Source: JBCBKZ01 sp039026975
GTDB lineage: Bacteria > Bacteroidota > Bacteroidia > J057
Assembly: GCA_039026975.1 (NCBI GenBank)
Contig: JBCCLI010000042.1
Location: 1 to 25,869, forward strand
Direction: 5' to 3'
Length of the DNA: 25,869 nucleotides
The translations under genes were made by a program, and so were the position numbers. Below the pieces are notes generated by a model. It saw nothing but the letters and a program-made list of their open reading frames with translations, was not told the origin of the DNA and made no database searches. Below, in pieces: positions 1 through 8,500 of the stretch. The number at the start of each line of letters is the position of its first letter. The stretch's first letter is position 1.

Positions 1-1
1 C

Positions 2-436
2 CGCACACATCATGGACTCGCTTGTGATATGCTCAGCCAGGAAAACCGAGAAATCTACTTATCACTTGAGGAAAAGGAGGTGGAAGGGCTACATCCCACA
101 GCTGCTGGTGATGTACGCTTAAGCTTAGTCCCATATGAAGAAGTAAAGCTGGAAGAAGCAGACAGTCAATATGCCGACTGGAGTAAAATCTCCTTTCCTA
201 TTATGATAAGGACATGGAAGGCAGGGGATAGAATGAAGCCGCTGGGTATGTCCGGTAGTAAGAAAATCAGCGATATCCTGAATGACCTAAAAGTGAGCCC
301 AGCTAAAAAATCTGGTATGCTGGTATTAGCAGATTCAAAGGGGATATTCTCCTTAAAAGGGTATAGAATCTCAGATAAGGTAAAACTTGCTAAAGACAGT
401 ACGAGGGTACTAAAAATAGTCTACGAAGGAATATGA
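2..436 (+). CDS. tilS: tRNA(Ile)-lysidine synthase TilS, C-terminal part (5' end outside window)
   Basis: TilS joins lysine to C34 of the tRNA-Ile CAU anticodon so that it reads AUA. Only the C-terminal domains are present, with no ATP-binding N-terminal PP-loop. The frame is open from base 2 (R-T-H-H-G-L-A-C-D before the first Met at 29), so that Met is internal and the gene runs in from the left. The recognisable part is the C-terminal tRNA-binding domain: a R-T-W-K-A-G-D-R-M-K-P-L-G-M stretch followed by K-K-I-S-D-I-L-N-D-L-K, then a V-L-A-D-S-K-G-I-F strand and a G-Y-R-I-S-D-K-V-K end. This pattern is typical of the family. The stop TGA overlaps the ATG of the next gene by four bases (ATGA), so the two are probably translationally coupled. 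Confidence 0.93.
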   Translation, partial: RTHHGLACDMLSQENREIYLSLEEKEVEGLHPTAAGDVRLSLVPYEEVKLEEADSQYADWSKISFPIMIRTWKAGDRMKPLGMSGSKKISDILNDLKVSPAKKSGMLVLADSKGIFSLKGYRISDKVKLAKDSTRVLKIVYEGI

Positions 437-1497
437 AATATCTATTTTATGGTTTAGTAGTATGGGTATGTGTATACGGGCAAGGATGTAGTTCCTCTGA
501 ACCGGCTGAAGAAGCAACAGAACAGAAAAGTATCCGTGAGGTGGACAGGCTAGCCATTTTAATAGATAAAAATCCCAGGGACTACACCCTATATGAAGAA
601 CGATCTCGTGCATGGTATCAGGAAGGAGAGGTAGATTCTGCTTTACAAGCCGTTAACCATGCGCTAGCCTTATTTCGGAATGGGTCAGAGCTACACTACC
701 TAAAAGGTTTTTACCTGTGGAACCTACAAGACACCCTCCAGGCCTTAGCTTCCCTGGATGCAGCCATAGGGCTAGGATCAGAGAATCCAGAAGCTTATTA
801 CCAGAAAGGCCAAATTTTATTTTTCCAGGAAAAGTATGATGAGGTGGTCCGCTGGTATGAGGAAGCGCTTGCCAGAGATAGTCTGGAACCCACTTACCTC
901 ATGGCTAAAGGGCTGCTACTGGAAGCGCAGGGTAGGGTGGATGAGGCAGTAAGCTGGCATAAACAGGCAGTAGAGCTAGATACCTCCTTTATTAAGTCTT
1001 TAGCCAGGCTGCATGATCTCTACCTGGGGCATTATGGAAATGAGTTAGTAGCTAAAACCTTTACAGATAGAATCCTGCGTGTAGACCCTGGCCACCCCCT
1101 GGGACGATTCCAGCTAGGGGATTACTACTTTAGACAAGCTATTCAAAAAGACCCTCTAAGAAATCAGGAGGCCTACCAGCAAGCCCTCAATGAAGCTATA
1201 GTTCAGTATACTATCGCCATCAGGAGAGATACCCTCTTCGCAGATGCTTACTATAATAGAGGCTACAGCTACTTGTTAGCTGATCATGCAGGCATAGCCC
1301 TGGAAGATTTTACCCAGGTAAGGAAACTTTCTCCTAACCACCCACAGGCGCTATTTATGACGGCCTCTATTTATGAAAGCTATGGTGATTTATCCACGGC
1401 TCTTACTTTTTATCAGCAGGTGTTAAAAGTAGATTCCTCCTTTCCTGAAGCTAAAGAGGCGGTTAATGAAATTCTTAATACCTTGTCCGGAGGATAG
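433..1497 (+). CDS. TPR-repeat lipoprotein
   Basis: 354 residues. An N-terminal hydrophobic segment (about residues 3-16) is followed by a G-Q-G-C site with Cys19 and then S-S-S-E, consistent with a lipoprotein although the lipobox is not ideal. The rest is a chain of tetratricopeptide repeats from about residue 45 to the C-terminus, with repeated pairs such as A-L-x-x-x-x-x-A-I, G-x-x-Y-E and A-Y-Y-N-R-G-Y-S-Y. TPRs form superhelical protein-binding scaffolds, so this is probably a periplasm-facing or surface-anchored adaptor of unknown partner. It shares ATGA with the end of tilS, and a small hairpin with a short T-run lies directly downstream. The specific function is not recognisable. Confidence 0.85.
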   Translation: MKYLFYGLVVWVCVYGQGCSSSEPAEEATEQKSIREVDRLAILIDKNPRDYTLYEERSRAWYQEGEVDSALQAVNHALALFRNGSELHYLKGFYLWNLQDTLQALASLDAAIGLGSENPEAYYQKGQILFFQEKYDEVVRWYEEALARDSLEPTYLMAKGLLLEAQGRVDEAVSWHKQAVELDTSFIKSLARLHDLYLGHYGNELVAKTFTDRILRVDPGHPLGRFQLGDYYFRQAIQKDPLRNQEAYQQALNEAIVQYTIAIRRDTLFADAYYNRGYSYLLADHAGIALEDFTQVRKLSPNHPQALFMTASIYESYGDLSTALTFYQQVLKVDSSFPEAKEAVNEILNTLSGG

Positions 1498-1501
1498 GAA
1501 G

Positions 1502-1521
1502 AAAGGAGAATGCTCCTTTTT
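1502..1521 (+). terminator. Small hairpin with T-run after the TPR lipoprotein gene
   Basis: AAAGGAG (1502-1508), loop AATG, CTCCTTT (1513-1519), with the T-run continuing to 1521. A perfect 7-bp stem with T5 lies just after the stop codon. It is short, so it may be a weak or attenuating terminator. Confidence 0.5.
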
Positions 1522-1549
1522 CACATGCACATAGTAAACACCTTGGAAT

Positions 1550-3040
1550 ATGAGAATGAGTTGTGGCAGGCTTCTGCTTTTTACGTGGATCTGGATAGCC
1601 TATCTATGTTCTCCAGCCCAGTCCCTGGTGCTAAAAACAGACCCCTCCTATTATAAGCCTGTTCAACAAAGAGCTGATGGGCAAGCACCTGGATTAGGGC
1701 TGGGAATCTGTATTTCCGGGGGAGGACACAGGGCTTCTAATCTTGGAGCAGCCATTTTGATGGCGCTTGAAAACTATCCTTATTATGACCAAAAAGATAC
1801 CCTCTTTAACTTACTGAATGAGATGGATTACATCAGTGGGGTATCAGGAGGTACTTGGATAGGAGGTGCTTACATGGCCAGAAGGCTCACCCACACTGGA
1901 TCTATTCCTTATTCACTACTAAGAAATTTTGATAAAGAGTTAGGGAACCAACTTAGGAAGAATTACCAAAGTGGGCTGATCCTTCATCTGTTTAACCCCA
2001 GGTTGTGGTTCTCTGTAAAAAATACGGGAGATATACTGGAGAAAAGGATACATCAGAACCTGTTGCTAGGGAGGAAGAATCACCATATACGTCTGAGTGA
2101 TTTTCTGATTCCCACATGGTCAGATGAGCCTGTCAAGCACCCTTATTTTATACCGGCGGCTACTAACTTTGAGAACTTTGCGCAGGTACCCATTATGCCT
2201 GACGTAGTAGAGAAATATCAGCTTCATAGGTATACCCACCTGATGAAGGCACATAACCTTCCCCTAAGGGATAGTACGAATCATACCTATGACGGAGGCC
2301 ATCTACCATTATCCATAGGGGTAAAGGCTAGCTCTAGTTTTCCAGTGGCTATTCCTGTTTCTACTTTTGAGCGTACTTTTCCTGACAGTTTTCTAGTTAC
2401 CAAGGATAGGTATTTACGGCTCACAGATGGGGGGCTAACTGATCAGTTGGGATATAAGCCTGCGCTGACTTTTCTCGAACAAGATCACATAGCCCGGTAT
2501 AAGTATCTGCTCGTAGTAGATGCTAAAAATAAAGAAGTCTCATCTGCTTATTCTCGATACAGAGGGCGTCCTAACCTCATTAGGGTATTAGTGAGGGCGC
2601 TGTATGCAGGGCTAGAAAGTAAGTATACCACCATTTTTGAGGATATGGAACGCAGGGCTAATCTGAGCCAGACCCAAATCATTACCTTTAACATTTATTC
2701 TCTTACCCAAAGCTTTCAGAACTTTGACCTGATCTCCTACTCGCGTATGAATGCAAGGATTAAAAGCCAGTTAGCAGAACAGCTACTGACAGAGTACCGA
2801 GGAAAGTCTGCTGAAGAGTTGTTGAAGGCTGAACTAGATCCTACAGAGTGCTTGCTGCTCTATCACCTCTACACTAAAATAGGGACAAAGCTCAAGCTAA
2901 CTAAGGATGAGCAGACCATTATTCTGCTAGCAGGTTTTCAGATGGTTAAGGCACAGTCAGCGCAGATAAACCGAATGATCACCACAAGTTTATTGGATAG
3001 TCCTATCTACATAGATGAAGTGATAACCACTAAGGAGTAG
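1550..3040 (+). CDS. Secreted patatin/cytosolic-phospholipase-A2-like acyl hydrolase
   Basis: 496 residues with an N-terminal signal peptide (hydrophobic about 8-20, likely cleaved near A-Q-S at 23-25). Three catalytic landmarks of the patatin/PLA2 fold are visible: an oxyanion-hole G-rich loop I-S-G-G-G-H-R (55-61), a nucleophile elbow S-G-V-S-G-G-T-W with Ser99, and the catalytic Asp in L-T-D-G-G (Asp293). A helix-capping A-S-S-S-F-P (260-265) resembles the conserved segment ahead of the Asp loop. The S-G-V-S-G-G-T-W form is closer to the lysophospholipase/cPLA2 catalytic domain than to plant-type patatins (G-x-S-x-G with A). It should hydrolyse fatty-acyl esters of (lyso)phospholipids or similar lipids outside the cytoplasm. 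The substrate is not known. An in-frame stop lies five codons upstream of this ATG. Confidence 0.85.
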   Translation: MRMSCGRLLLFTWIWIAYLCSPAQSLVLKTDPSYYKPVQQRADGQAPGLGLGICISGGGHRASNLGAAILMALENYPYYDQKDTLFNLLNEMDYISGVSGGTWIGGAYMARRLTHTGSIPYSLLRNFDKELGNQLRKNYQSGLILHLFNPRLWFSVKNTGDILEKRIHQNLLLGRKNHHIRLSDFLIPTWSDEPVKHPYFIPAATNFENFAQVPIMPDVVEKYQLHRYTHLMKAHNLPLRDSTNHTYDGGHLPLSIGVKASSSFPVAIPVSTFERTFPDSFLVTKDRYLRLTDGGLTDQLGYKPALTFLEQDHIARYKYLLVVDAKNKEVSSAYSRYRGRPNLIRVLVRALYAGLESKYTTIFEDMERRANLSQTQIITFNIYSLTQSFQNFDLISYSRMNARIKSQLAEQLLTEYRGKSAEELLKAELDPTECLLLYHLYTKIGTKLKLTKDEQTIILLAGFQMVKAQSAQINRMITTSLLDSPIYIDEVITTKE

Positions 3041-3410
3041 GGGGAGAAAGCAATGATATGATAGAGGAAAGCTTGATTAGGGATGATGATAGCATGAGAA
3101 TCATCAATACGAATGAGTGAGATTCCATGTAGAAGGTAGTCCGTTATCATTGCTATATCACCTTCTGTGGGTTTGACTTTTCCAATAGAAAAAAGTAGCC
3201 ACGTATGCCCTTTCCCTTTGAGATAGGCTTAGCCCTTTGTGGGAACTCCCTACCTAAGAAGGTATAGTATAGCCAATGTTCATATAAGTTAAGTTGCATA
3301 TACTTTCCATTTGATTAGGAGGATTATGCTTTACTTTTTCCAAGCTCGGAATGATTATCCTCTACCTAGAAATGTCTAACTCTATTGGATTCCATTTGAC
3401 TGAAAAAATC
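3041..3410. other. Intergenic region with nested inverted repeats
   Basis: No convincing gene. AGCAATGATA (3049-3058) is exactly reverse-complementary to TATCATTGCT (3145-3154), and between them TGATGAT (3084-3090) pairs with ATCATCA (3100-3106) around a 9-nt loop. There is no T-run to make it an obvious terminator of the upstream lipase gene. The remainder shows no clear signal until the tetR promoter at 3411. Confidence 0.4.
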
Positions 3411-3440
3411 TTGGAAAGTGTTATAACTTAGTTATATTTA
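3411..3440 (+). promoter_or_regulatory. Bacteroidota-type promoter of the tetR gene
   Basis: TTG at 3411-3413, exactly 19 bp, then TATATTTA at 3433-3440. This matches the Bacteroidota -33 TTG / -7 TAnnTTTG consensus at all but the last base. The start codon begins at 3445, only 4 bases after the -7 box, so the transcript would be leaderless or nearly so. The palindromic motif at 3422-3436 occupies the spacer and overlaps the -7 box, as expected for an autorepressor site. Confidence 0.6.
3422..3439 (-). promoter_or_regulatory. Putative TetR operator, copy 1
   Basis: TATAACTTAGTTATA (3422-3436) is a perfect palindrome with 7-bp arms around one central base. Read on the minus strand, 3423-3439 is AAATATAACTAAGTTAT, identical over 17 bases to the copies at 4002-4018 and 4407-4423. 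It overlaps the -7 box of the tetR promoter. Binding by the adjacent TetR protein is inferred. Confidence 0.7.
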
Positions 3441-3444
3441 GGAT

Positions 3445-3990
3445 ATGATAGTTGAATCAGAAAGAATTATTGATAGTATAATTCAGCTTGCAGATAAAGA
3501 GGGATGGTCAAGAATGACGGTTCGCTCAATATCTAAGAAAATTGGATACAGTACGATAAAAATTTACTCTGACTACGGAAGCAAAGAGAACCTATTGCTG
3601 GAAATTCAAAAAGGCGGGTTCCAAAAAATTAATAAAAAATACAACGAAGCTAAAATTGAGGGAGGTATTAATGAAGAAAATTTGGTTAACGTTAGTTGCG
3701 CCCATGTTTTGTTCTCGCAGGAAAATAAAGCTTTATATGATTTGATGTACTCCCTTAATGGGGCAAATTGTATTGAAGGGGCTTTCGAAACTAAACGTAA
3801 GGTAGCTCAGGTTATCCAGCAATTCCTTGATCCCCTACACCCCTACGATAAGAATACTATTTTCTTTCACTACTACGCCTTGATTCACGGATTGGCCATT
3901 ACTATTAGGGATATAAAATTGCTTAAGAATAATGATTTATCTGAGTATGTACGCCTTGCTATTCAAAATTTTATAAAAGGCATTAATTAA
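3445..3990 (+). CDS. TetR-family transcriptional regulator
   Basis: 181 residues, normal for the family. The N-terminal helix-turn-helix spans about residues 5-50: an initial helix R-I-I-D-S-I-I-Q-L-A, then M-T-V-R-S-I-S-K-K-I-G-Y-S and I-K-I-Y-S-D-Y-G-S-K-E-N-L-L, which match the family pattern (T-x-x-x-I-A-x-x-x-G-x-S ... L-Y-x-x-F-x-S-K-x-x-L). The C-terminal half (about 70-181) is helical and should be the ligand-binding/dimerisation domain. The ligand is unknown. The gene is followed at 26 bp by a DUF6069-like membrane protein and then a SnoaL-like lipoprotein, and the same palindrome occurs before all three, so it probably represses itself and both downstream genes. The cassette is AT-richer than its flanks, which may indicate horizontal acquisition. 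Confidence 0.9.
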   Translation: MIVESERIIDSIIQLADKEGWSRMTVRSISKKIGYSTIKIYSDYGSKENLLLEIQKGGFQKINKKYNEAKIEGGINEENLVNVSCAHVLFSQENKALYDLMYSLNGANCIEGAFETKRKVAQVIQQFLDPLHPYDKNTIFFHYYALIHGLAITIRDIKLLKNNDLSEYVRLAIQNFIKGIN

Positions 3991-4001
3991 TTTTTTACTA
4001 C

Positions 4002-4019
4002 AAATATAACTAAGTTATG
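4002..4019 (+). promoter_or_regulatory. Putative TetR operator, copy 2, overlapping a start codon
   Basis: AAATATAACTAAGTTATG, identical over 18 bases to 4407-4424. Its palindromic core ATAACT-A-AGTTAT (4006-4018) includes the AT of the start codon at 4017. A T6 tract (3991-3996) lies 5 bases upstream, as a T7 tract does at copy 3. The TetR role is inferred. Confidence 0.7.
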
Positions 4020-4418
4020 TCGTATTCAAGATTAAAATTATTAGTTGATCCAGCTCTCAGGGCAATGATCACAAGTGTGGTAATCAATACTGCCCTCTAT
4101 TTTACAGGGACTACAATGGGTATAATCTCCCTTGATGTGCCAGTTACTCCTGATGGTCAGGTATTCTCTTTGCCTCCGGTTATCGTTGCTTCAATTATTC
4201 CAATTATCCTAGCAGTCCTAATTTTTTGGGCTATGTCACTATGGATGACATTTTATAAGAGGTGGTTTTTAGTCCTTGCCTCTGTCCTGCTTGTTGTATC
4301 ATTTTTGAGCCCTTTTTCAGTACCTCAAATTCCATTTGGGATGGCGCTGCTCCTTAATCTGATGCATGTAATAGTAGCGGGTTCGGTAATGTATTTTTTT
4401 CACTTTAAATATAACTAA
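4017..4418 (+). CDS. Four-helix integral membrane protein, DUF6069-like
   Basis: 133 residues with four predicted membrane segments: about 17-38, 56-76, 83-103 and 108-128. The pattern of A-S-I-I-P-I-I-L-A in helix 2, a basic K-R-W after it, and the L-M-H-V-I-V-A-G motif in helix 4 fits the DUF6069 family of small membrane proteins of unknown function, which I recall as often adjacent to TetR regulators. The ATG lies inside the operator-like palindrome. Its last codons (K-Y-N-stop) are encoded by the next copy of the same palindrome, so the stop codon at 4416-4418 overlaps the regulatory site of the next gene. No enzymatic motif is visible. Confidence 0.75.
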   Translation: MSYSRLKLLVDPALRAMITSVVINTALYFTGTTMGIISLDVPVTPDGQVFSLPPVIVASIIPIILAVLIFWAMSLWMTFYKRWFLVLASVLLVVSFLSPFSVPQIPFGMALLLNLMHVIVAGSVMYFFHFKYN

Positions 4419-4424
4419 GTTATG
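4407..4424 (+). promoter_or_regulatory. Putative TetR operator, copy 3, spanning a stop and a start codon
   Basis: AAATATAACTAAGTTATG, identical to 4002-4019. It contains the TAA of the DUF6069-like gene (4416-4418) and ends in the ATG of the lipoprotein gene (4422-4424). A T7 tract (4394-4400) precedes it, and the layout is nearly the same as at copy 2. Confidence 0.7.
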
Positions 4425-5333
4425 ATATGCTCGATGCTTACAGCTCAAAAGAAAAGGGTTTTCATGGCACTTTTCATTTCTATGAGTTTTGGGTGCCAGC
4501 CCATAGGTGAGGAGGCAACTAACAAGAACTTGAACAATATGAATATGAATCAATTCAATCCATTAGCCGAAGAAGATTTTATTAACATACTAACCCAGAC
4601 TAAAACCAATCAAAACTGGATTAAGATAAGTGAAGCAATAAATGCTAAAATAAAATTCGATCGATTCCTAATCAGCAAGGATAGGGTGATTGGAACTGGA
4701 GTATCAACTGGGAACCATGTCAATACTCTTACGCTTGGGGGAACCTCCATTCAGGGGACTAAGCGGGATATTGGTATAGGTATTGTGGTTGTGGTGGATT
4801 TGGATAGAAATAAAAATATCCAGAACGTCAATGTGCACTATTCTCAATCAGCACTTTTATCTCAGTTAGGTATCCGCCCAAATGAAAATGTTGTTCTGCG
4901 GCGAATAAATGAAACCTTGCCAACTAGCACTATAGAAACACATAATCGGGAGTATGCAGTTATGATAAGGCAGTTTTATGATAGTTTTGCCAGTAATGAC
5001 GAGGTGCTAAAGGAAAAGATTATCTCAAGGGATTTAGTGGTGTTGAGTCATGCAACGGGAAGTTTCTCTGAAGGAATAGAGGGGCATAAGGCATTTGCGG
5101 AGCAGTTTTATGAAAACTTTGACGTACAAGATGTTACTCTGAGTGAAATTAGCACCTTTGATAAGTTAGTGTTTGTAAATGGTGCCTTGACGCTTATGGT
5201 AAAAAAGACCTTATCACCTATTATGACAGAAGGAATGATTATTAACTTAAGCTTACATGATATCTTTGAAATTGAAGGTAAACTTATAACTCGAACGGAA
5301 TTTATGCATAATCCAGTTTTTGATGATCTGTAA
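4422..5333 (+). CDS. Lipoprotein with two SnoaL/NTF2-like halves
   Basis: 303 residues. A basic start and a hydrophobic stretch lead to S-F-G-C with Cys25, a likely lipobox. Translation could also start at Met5 (4434); 4422 was chosen because it matches the start-codon placement of the previous gene within the same repeat. Residues about 75-155 resemble the second half of SnoaL-type ester cyclases: a G-T-G-V-S-T-G-N-H strand, a G-I-G-I-V-V-V-V strand, D-R-N-K-N-I turn, then H-Y-S-Q-S-A-L-L-S-Q-L-G, where the S-x-x-L-L-x-Q-L-G ending is characteristic. Residues about 178-300 look like a second NTF2-like domain (R-E-Y-A-V-M-I-R-Q-F-Y-D-S-F ... F-A-E-Q-F-Y-E-N-F ... D-I-F-E-I-E-G-K-L). NTF2-like folds bind or isomerise small hydrophobic molecules, so binding of the regulator's ligand is possible but unproven. 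Confidence 0.72.
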   Translation: MICSMLTAQKKRVFMALFISMSFGCQPIGEEATNKNLNNMNMNQFNPLAEEDFINILTQTKTNQNWIKISEAINAKIKFDRFLISKDRVIGTGVSTGNHVNTLTLGGTSIQGTKRDIGIGIVVVVDLDRNKNIQNVNVHYSQSALLSQLGIRPNENVVLRRINETLPTSTIETHNREYAVMIRQFYDSFASNDEVLKEKIISRDLVVLSHATGSFSEGIEGHKAFAEQFYENFDVQDVTLSEISTFDKLVFVNGALTLMVKKTLSPIMTEGMIINLSLHDIFEIEGKLITRTEFMHNPVFDDL

Positions 5334-5517
5334 ACCTAAGAAATTACGTCTCTGGTGGTGTCGTTCATCTCAGGAAATCAGGAAGAGAGGACAAAGTAGA
5401 TTTGTTCATATTTTGATGGAGTAAATGGTCAGTTAGATCATATATTTTTTCTTGGCTCTAGTTTACGGAAGGAAACTGAGGAACATGACTAGCAGATCTA
5501 TTCTCCCAATAAGAGAA

Positions 5518-5544
5518 GAGCCATTCCGGTAAAGGGAATGGCTC
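5518..5544 (-). terminator. Terminator hairpin of the Asp-box protein operon
   Basis: GAGCCATTCC (5518-5527) and GGAATGGCTC (5535-5544) form a perfect 10-bp stem around a 7-nt loop, 25 bases after the minus-strand stop codon. Read on the minus strand it is followed by TTCTCTTATT. It may also stop transcription from the plus-strand cassette. Confidence 0.75.
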
Positions 5545-5568
5545 AATGCAATGATGTATTTCTCTTCT

Positions 5569-8500
5569 CTATTCCAGACTTACTGGCTCGAAAGGCTTGA
5601 AAGGGCTTAGGGAAGCATTACTTACCATGTTTTCAAAGGGTAGCCACTTATCTTTCATGAAGGTATTAACTTCTTGCAGGAAGGCTCCTACCTTATCTTT
5701 GGCCTCATTATATACTATGTCCAGGGTTTCTCTAGGCATTTCATTATTGCTGTAGATGTAAGACCTGGCCGTGCGTAGCTTAGCATTTAGGGTGGTGGGT
5801 GTTCTGACAATCCCTTGCAGTTTATCATCTCCATTCACTGCAACCATAAAGGCATCAATCTCTTTAGTGAGTGCTTTTATCTGCTTTCTGATTTCCACAT
5901 GTTGGGCAGTATCAGCTGGTAGCATAGACTTGATTTTCTTGAGACTCTCCTTACTGTCCATCAGGGCATCAGTAGCCTTGGTGGCTTTACTGGTAAGCTC
6001 TTCTAGCTCCTTCTTTTTCTCCTGAGCAGCTTTGTACTGAGCCTGACTAATGTTTAGCCTCGGATCTCCCAATACCTCCAGGGAGGTTCTGGATTCCTGC
6101 CCTCCCAGTTCTACTACTACCTCATAAGTACCAGGGATAACTCTGTATCCTCCTCTTTCTCTGGCTCCTGCCTTAGGACGTGGGCTTCCAGGACCTCTGA
6201 CTCCTTTCTGATCCATTCTCCACTGGATTCTGTTGATTCCACTATCCGGAACCTGGGTAAGAGACCGTATGCATACATCTCCATCGTATATTTTGATGCG
6301 AGCTGTGTCCTTCTTTGAAGCAGGTATAGCCCAATAGCTAATCATGGCACCTGAGGACCTATTTTCACCGGCGAACATCCCATCAGCATAAAAGCGAGTG
6401 CCGGAAGCCTGCCTTCTGCTGGCCAGAATGGCATCTGGGGTAGGGAAGGCGTAAACCATTTGCTGGGTAACCGCTTCCCCTCTCAGAGCAATCTCTCTTA
6501 GTGGACGGATATCATCTAATACAAAGGCTGCTCTCCCAAAGGTACCTATGACCAAGTCCTGCTCACGCGGATGAATCTTCAGATCAGAGGTAGAGACAGT
6601 AGGGAAGCCATGGGTCCACTTAGTCCAGGTATCTCCCTTATCCACGCTCACATACAGTCCGAATTCTGTCCCTAAAAACAATAGGTTTTCTGCCACTGGA
6701 TCCTGGACAAATGATATAGCGTAGCCCCACACCTTATCCTCATCTACTATGCGGGTCCAGGTAGTTCCGTAATCAGTGGTATGGAATACCCATGGTGTCC
6801 AGTCATTTCTGCGGTAGTTATTGATTACTACAAAAGCTTCAGCCGCCTCCTTATTGGAAACATGAATGAAGGGAATCCATGAGTTAGCCGGAACACCGGA
6901 AATATTTCCTATGAGGTTAGTCCAGGTTTTTCCTCCATCTTGGGTGAGTTGTAGGTTTCCATCATCTGTTCCCACCCAAATGATATCTTTATTGAGCGGA
7001 CTGGGATTAATGGTAAGAATGGTGGTATGGTTTTCCGCTTGGGTCACATCATAGGTCAATCCTCCACTTTTCTGCTGCTGTTGTTTGGTGCTGTCATTAG
7101 TGGTTAGGTCAGGAGAGATGATAGTCCAGGTATTTCCTTTATCGGTACTCTTATGTACAAACTGGCTTCCATAATATATGGTAGACTCATCAAAGGGGTC
7201 CTGGGCTATGCCTGCATTCCAGTTGAAGCGGAGAGGGACTCCTTCAGGATGTACAGGCTTGATCCGTCTGGTGTAGCCCGTGTGTCTATCATACCTACCC
7301 AGGCTTCCTCCCTGGGACATAGCATAACCATACCTGCGGGGCTGCACGGGGTCAGGAACTACGTCAAATCCATCCCCAAAATATAGCTCGTCCCAATACG
7401 CATTTCTGATCCCACCTGCTCGCCAGATGTAGGCAGGCCCTCTCCAGGAACCATTATCTTGCATACCTCCATAAACATGGTAGGGGTAGTCCATATCATA
7501 GTTGATGTGGTAGAACTGTGCTAGCGGAAGGTTCTCTACAAACTGCCAGCTATCCCCTTTATCGCGAGAAATAGCCATCCCCCCATCATTACCGTTGATG
7601 ATAAAGGAAGCGTTTTCAGGATGTATCCACCATACATGGTGGTCAGGATGGACATAATCATAAGGCAGCATCACCTTAAAGCTTTTGCCGCCATCTTCAC
7701 TGATGGAGACCATGGAGTAAATGCTGTAGAGCCTATTCTCATTCTCAGGATCTACGTATATGTCTGCATAGTAAAAGGGGCGGTTTCCTATCTCAGGTTT
7801 ATCATTTACTTTCTTCCATGAAGCGCCACCATCCATACTTTTGTATAGTGCGTTCTTCTTAGATTCTACCCATGCGTAGACTATGTTAGGACTTGAAGGG
7901 GCTATCGCCAGTCCTATTCTTCCTAGCTCTCCCTTGGGGAGCCCATCATCAGAAGAAAGCTTTTTCCAGCTATTTCCTCCATCATGGGTAACATGAATCC
8001 CGGAGCCCTTACCGCCAGACTTAAAAAACCAGGGCCATCTTCGGAACTCCCACATACTTACCATGATTTTATCAGGGTTAGTAGGGTCCATAACCATGTC
8101 TCCCACGCCTGTGCTATCATTAGTGAATAGAATTTTATTCCAGGTATCTCCTCCATCTGTAGTTTTGAAAATGCCCCTTTCAGGATGTGTACCCCAGGCA
8201 GATCCCTGTACGCCTGCATACACCACATTAGGGTTATCAGGATGTATGAGAATTCTATGAATATTACGAGTATTTTTTAGGCCTTTTAGTTCCCAGCTTT
8301 TTCCGCCATCTCTACTCAGATAGATTCCTGCGCCACTGGTTTGACTATTTCTGGGGTTCCCTTCTCCCGTACCTGCCCATATGATGGAGGGGTTTTTCTG
8401 GTAAATAGCTAAGGCACCTATGGAAGCTACATCCTGATCATCAAAAATAGGCTCCCAGGAGATGCCTCCACTTTTAGATTCCCATAATCCTCCTGAGGCA

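Noticed and set aside
1510..1653. A 47-codon frame starting right after AAAGGAG at 1502-1508
   Set aside because: The AAAGGAG is better explained as the left arm of the hairpin, the spacing to the ATG is too short, and the frame overlaps the lipase signal peptide in another frame.
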